Source of the DNA: Piezodorus guildinii
Lineage: Eukaryota > Arthropoda > Insecta > Hemiptera > Pentatomidae
Direction of reading: 5' to 3'
NCBI GenBank assembly: GCA_023052935.1
Contig: CM041294.1
Location: 22,840,635-22,904,634, forward strand
Length of the DNA: 64,000 nt
Made by a program: the position numbers and the translations under genes. Position 1 is the stretch's first letter. Every line of letters starts with the position of its first letter. Under the pieces are notes generated by a model that saw only the letters and a list, made by a program, of their open reading frames with translations, made no database searches and had not been told where the DNA came from. Shown piece after piece: positions 55,001 to 61,000 of the stretch.

Positions 55001-58000
55001 TTATCTATGTAAAGCTTCCTGTTACAAAGTAATTTTCTACCTAAATCTGCCTGTGTCTGGTAAATATACTCAATGTCAGAAATTTAATAACAATAATTTT
55101 TGTTAAAGTATATTTGAAGATCATATGACCATTTAAAATGTGCTATTATTGATTTTAATTATCAACTAATGTAAAAAAATATGGTGATTATTAACTTGAC
55201 ACTATGAATTATTTGTAGTCTATGCTTCTCATTATGATTTATGAAATTTAATCACCATATGAAAGTAACTTTATTAACTTTTCATTTAAAATGGCTTTTG
55301 TTATTAATAATTTAGCAATGTTTTATTAAATATGATTTTCAGATTTATTTATTTTTTCAATGTTTGGTTAAATTTTGCATGTTATTTATTAAATGTCATA
55401 ATGGCTTTTGGTATTAAGTCTCTTAACCTCGTCTGTTTAGAAGTATGCATGCTATTGGACATCTGGTAATGTGTAAGTACTATTTTTATTAACTGTTGGC
55501 TTGAATATGTTTTATACAAACCCTACACATTATGTATGCACTGCTAACTTGAGCTTTCTTGCCAATTATTTGTAATCACTGCTATGATGCTTATTAATAA
55601 TTGCCACTCTGCTATTTTCTTTATTTTTTTTTATTTTAGGGTTATGTACATTTATCAATTTTATTTAAAAAATGCTGGCTACTAAATGTAATTTTTTGTC
55701 TGTATTCAATATATTTTTTAATCATTCTACTTTTTATATTTACTATAGAAATCCTGTATATAGAAATGTTTTTAAAATCTATTTTTGTACATAATAACTT
55801 ATGTAAGTTCCTCCAGGCTAACTGAAACTGCAAGACTTTTAAAAGGTGTCAGAAGTGTCTTCAATCTTCGATCAACAGCTTCTACCAGGGTAAATTCTGA
55901 TGTAGAATTATCACGTAAGTGTATATTAATTTATTTTTTATAAATTTAATTTATCACAAAGATTATTTGATAATTGAATATTATTTAGTAAGATATAGTA
56001 ATAAATGTTGAGATTTTTATAATTAAAAAATAATGTGTGTCCAGTTTTCAATAAATTATTAAATATAAATCTGTTTCTACTGAAAACAATTAAGGTGAAT
56101 TGAAAAAAACTTCAGAGGCTGGCTATCTATGTACCTGTAAGGTGTTTAAGTCTCAAGCAAATAATAAAATCCGGTTTCTGAGCATTAGCCAGCACTCACT
56201 ATTTACCTTTTATTCTCAACCCTTCGTCGCCTTTAGTCTATATGAGATTGGACACTTACTTCACAGCATTGATGCCCATTAACTGAGTTAAATACTCCTG
56301 GTTCACTTTTATCTCTCTGGTATTGAACGGCTTCTTTCCTCAAGTGGTCTTCCTGTTACTGGCTCCTCTGGCACTGTGTGAGGTTCAGAAGGCGGGAAAT
56401 GGGATGGGACAGGTATAATCAAGATACCTTAATAGCTCTTTTATAAATTGTCATAGTTACTGGTTATCTGAAGCCCAAAAAAAAAACCCAACACAACTGA
56501 TGAACTTCATGGCTTCATTCACTTTCATTGCCAAGTACTCCAAGTGAGCTGTTATATTAAGCTGTTTTCTTGAACATATTTCAAGTTAAATAATCACCTC
56601 ACTCTGACGTATTCTACGACCCCTTGATAGGGTGTGCCTTTAAGAGGATGACTCTGGTCTTCTCAGGAGCCATCCTCAACTTCTTCCCTTCTCACCAGGT
56701 TGGCATAGCCCTCAGCTTCTGCCTTGACCTCAGTCCGCTGTTAAAACCCACAAAGTCCAAATTGTCTGCTTCAAAAAAAAAAAAAAAAAAAAAAGACTTT
56801 GGAATCATATTAACAATACTGTTTACTTTAAGTTATCTATACCAATTTTAAACAAATACAGTAACAATAATCTTGTATGAAATAAATAAAACAAAGAAAT
56901 GAACATCTCAAGAACAAAACTGAAAATTAGCTGAAAAAAAGAAAATTATGCAAATGAAAAATAAAAGAAACAAACTGTTAACAGAACCAATTTTTTTGTT
57001 TCTGTTATTGAAAAAATATGACCACTGAATTAATTTGGAATTTATTTCAGTTTACCATACATACAATTAAAACTTGAGACTAATTTAGCCTAAAGAGCTC
57101 CAAAATTTAATCCGAAAACATATTCAATAGACAATATATATACAAATTCACAATTTAAAAAAATAAATGATGTTTCTTCAATGTACTCGTGTATTCTTCA
57201 ATCCAAAAAAAATTAAAATGGTGTTTGTTTATATTGTGTGAAGGTAACGACTAATAAGAAACTATTGAAGGTTACCTTATCAATGATACTAATTCATTCA
57301 CAGGGTGATAATGGTGATACGTTCACCAGATTGTCTGGAACCAGGTGGGTTGAGAAGTCAATGCTTCCAAGTATCAACCGAGTGCCAATCCAGTGGTTGC
57401 TGATCTATAAATCGATAGGTCATAATAAGACATCGATGGGTAGAGATGCGGGAAGTTCTACGTTCCCCAAATGAATTCCCAAAGATGATGGTCAGTTTTT
57501 GTGCCCGTTAATCCTTATGGAACAAACAATATTTCAAACACATTAACCTAGATCAAAACCAGTAAACAAATCTGAACTTTGTGTTCAATACTTCTTTATA
57601 GTTGTTTCTATTACAATATTACACTTTCTTTTGAATTGATAATTCATCATAACTAAATTTACTATTTCGTATTTATAAAGTTATAACTGAATTAACCATT
57701 TATTACTTAAAATTTGTCTCTTTTATTTTAATAAAATAAACAATTTTAATAGATAGAATGTTATGTTTTCAACTAAATTTATTATCTTATAACTTTTGAA
57801 TTTTATCATAATATGTACAAAATAAATAAAAAAACGAATTCAAAGAAAAATCTGAAAAACTAAACATTGGCTTCAACAGTACTATCAATATACATTGCAG
57901 AAGCAGGAAATGTCTTGCTGATACATTTCATGAAGGAAGATGGAGTTATATTTGTGTTTTAATTATTGTAGTCAGCCTGTTAGGAGAAAATATTTTTAGT

Positions 58001-61000
58001 TACTTAACTATTATGTATATTGCTTATTTTTTAAACTAAATATATTGTATATAAATGTACTTATTCTCAGTTAGTGTGCTTAAATTGGTTTAATATAGAA
58101 ATCCATTTGTTATATGATTTCATATATACATGGTCTGAGCAAGTACAAAAGGACAGACTATACAATAAAAAATTTTAGTGATCAATATTGATTACATAGA
58201 ATAAATTCTTTTTTAACTACCATGGTTATCCCACAGATTTCTATATTCAATCAACATAAAATGTATATACATTTCTTTTCCTTTGTTTTTGCCTTAAATG
58301 AATCATTTTATTTGCAATGCCAATTATAAATAATTCATAGAACAAAAATAACTTTATACTATATCATCTGTATTCAATTGAATATCCTCAATTTTTTATT
58401 TGGGTTAATTATAAATTATAACTGGACTTAAATATAATTCTGAATTCTTGATTATTAAAGAAAATATTCATAATATATTGTTGCTATAAAAAATAACTTC
58501 AGTTTTAAAAATATGTAAATTTTAATATATCTCAGATTCCTATCACTAAGTATTATTGTTAGAGAAAGAACATAAATTTATCGCAGAATAATTTTGAGGG
58601 TCAACTGGACAAAGAAAGAGGTCATTGCCATAAAGTAACTGACAAAATAATGGAATGAGCAAATATTGTGTGAACCCTTTTGATATTATTTATATTTCCT
58701 GATAACATTTCTTCTTTAAATACAATATGTTATTTTGTCATAATTAATCATTTATTTAAATTGCTAAGAATAAAAAAAAAATCTTGTGAAATCTACAAAT
58801 TGAAAATTTAAAATATCAGCATTTAAGCCATGTCAGACTATTTCAATCAGAATGAAACCTAAAGCAAATTTAAGCCCATTGAATTTTACATCATGTGCAA
58901 TGACAAGGAGCTTGAAGTGGTAAATGAGATCTCCTACCTTGGAACTGTGATAAGCGGAAATGGAAAAATACAACCCGAAATATCCCACAGGATAGGAAAA
59001 GCAAATAATATTTACTATTCCATCAGCAACACAGTAGTAGGAAAGAGAGAGGTTTAAAAAAGATGTCAAGCTCCACATATTTAAGGCCGTATACATGCCT
59101 GTTCTACTATACGGAGCAGAGAGCTTGGGGTACTACGGGCATGTATGTAGGATGAGCCAGGATTGTGACCCACGCAAATTTATGGAGGCAAAACCAGTTG
59201 GCACCAGACCTGGAGGAAGGCCTAGGCTTAGCTACAATGGCTACATTACCAAGTTGGGGCAAGCGAGAGGCAAGACACTGCAGGAGACAGAGAGAGATGG
59301 AGGAGATCCTGGGTTGGACTATCTCCACGCTGAAAGGCATAAGGAGAGAGCTAAAGAAGAAGAATTTTACATCCATTTAGCGAGTTTGATCAAAATCATT
59401 AGAGCTGTTTTTGAGAAAATCATAAAAGGTGCAAAATTCAGGTATAAAGGGGCTCTTCTAGTAAGCTGATTTTCATGAAAAAGTTGCTGTAACATCTCGG
59501 GCTTATAGTTGTCTTAAATATGAAATTTCAGTTTTTTACAACTTTTCGTTTTCGTGCGGGACTTGGTCATTTGGACTCAAGGGACCCTAAAATGTGTATT
59601 TCCGTTTAAAACTGGAATTAGAAAATTTTTAAGATCACAATGTTTTCCCTTACTATATATTTCATAGATAGGTTAGTGAAAGTAAAAATCATCCAACAAA
59701 TTTAGCGACGAACGTCAAGAGTAAAACAGAAGTTAATTGTCTAAAAAATAAATATGTCAACATTTGATAAACTTATTATTTTCTTGGCTTCTCTCTTATG
59801 AAAATTAACTAGTAGTAGATTAGAAACTAGAAACTCGTTAATAATTTAACACTATTGCTATTAAATAGCTGTTCTTGTAGAGCCAGTAATTTCATCTTAC
59901 AAATAAAATGATTCACAAATCAAATTTATCTTATTTTTATTTTGGCTTTATTGCTTAATTTCCTGTCCTTATTACTGAATAACTTTATTTGTAGATTTTA
60001 TTTTTTCAACACTGCTCTTTTTGCACTAGAATAGATGATAATGAGTACTTAATGAACATTCTATATATATTTCCTATTTTTTTACATTTGAATATGGATT
60101 ATGAACAAAGTTTTGAATTCAGTTATCTTTGTTGGGGTTTTAATAGTTGAGGTGTGATTCAATTTTAATTGACTTAGTAGTTCAATAAAACAAGAAGGCT
60201 TCATAAATTTAAATGATGGATTTATTATTGGGTTGCGTCACATGAAATGTCCGTTTTCAAGGTAAAGGATTTTTATTAAAAATACGATATGAAAACAAGA
60301 TAATTTTATTCGAAGTATTTATCTTATTTTTCTACACATTTTTCCCAACATGACACCAACTTTTTTCATCCCCGAACTGAAAAACTCTTGAGCTTTGAAG
60401 TGAAACAAAATCTGAAAACTCACTTTTCATTTGATCATCATTTTCAAAAAGTTTTCCTTTGACGAAGTTGTCTAAATTCCTTAACAGGTGGTAATCTGTT
60501 GGAGACAAGTCAGGAGAATATGATGGGTGCGGAAGAACTTCGTAGCCCAGTTCTTTTAATTTTTGCACAGTATGTTTTGAAACATGAGGTCCAGCTGCCG
60601 CTCAGTGAGATCATGAGGTACCCATGTATCGAGCTTTTTTACTTTCCAGATACACTTTAAATGTCTCGAAACGGTAGATGCACTTTCATTTAGTTGTGCT
60701 GAGAGTCCTTTAACTGTTTAGTAGGGGTTCCCTTTTACTGTATGTTTGAGGACATCGTTGTCTATTACGGACGGAGGTCTTCCTCAGGGCAAGTTTTCTA
60801 AGTCTGTATCCCCAGCTGAAAACTCAGCAAACCAATGGCGAATGGTCCGTTCATTAACACTCCCTTCCCCAAACGCCTTGCAAATATTTTTAGCTGCTGA
60901 ATGGCCGAGTTTAAACTTGTACAAAAATATTAATCGAAAATCGCGTGTTTCCATATTCATATTTGGAGGTATACTAAAAAGTGGGTAATTGATTGCGAAG

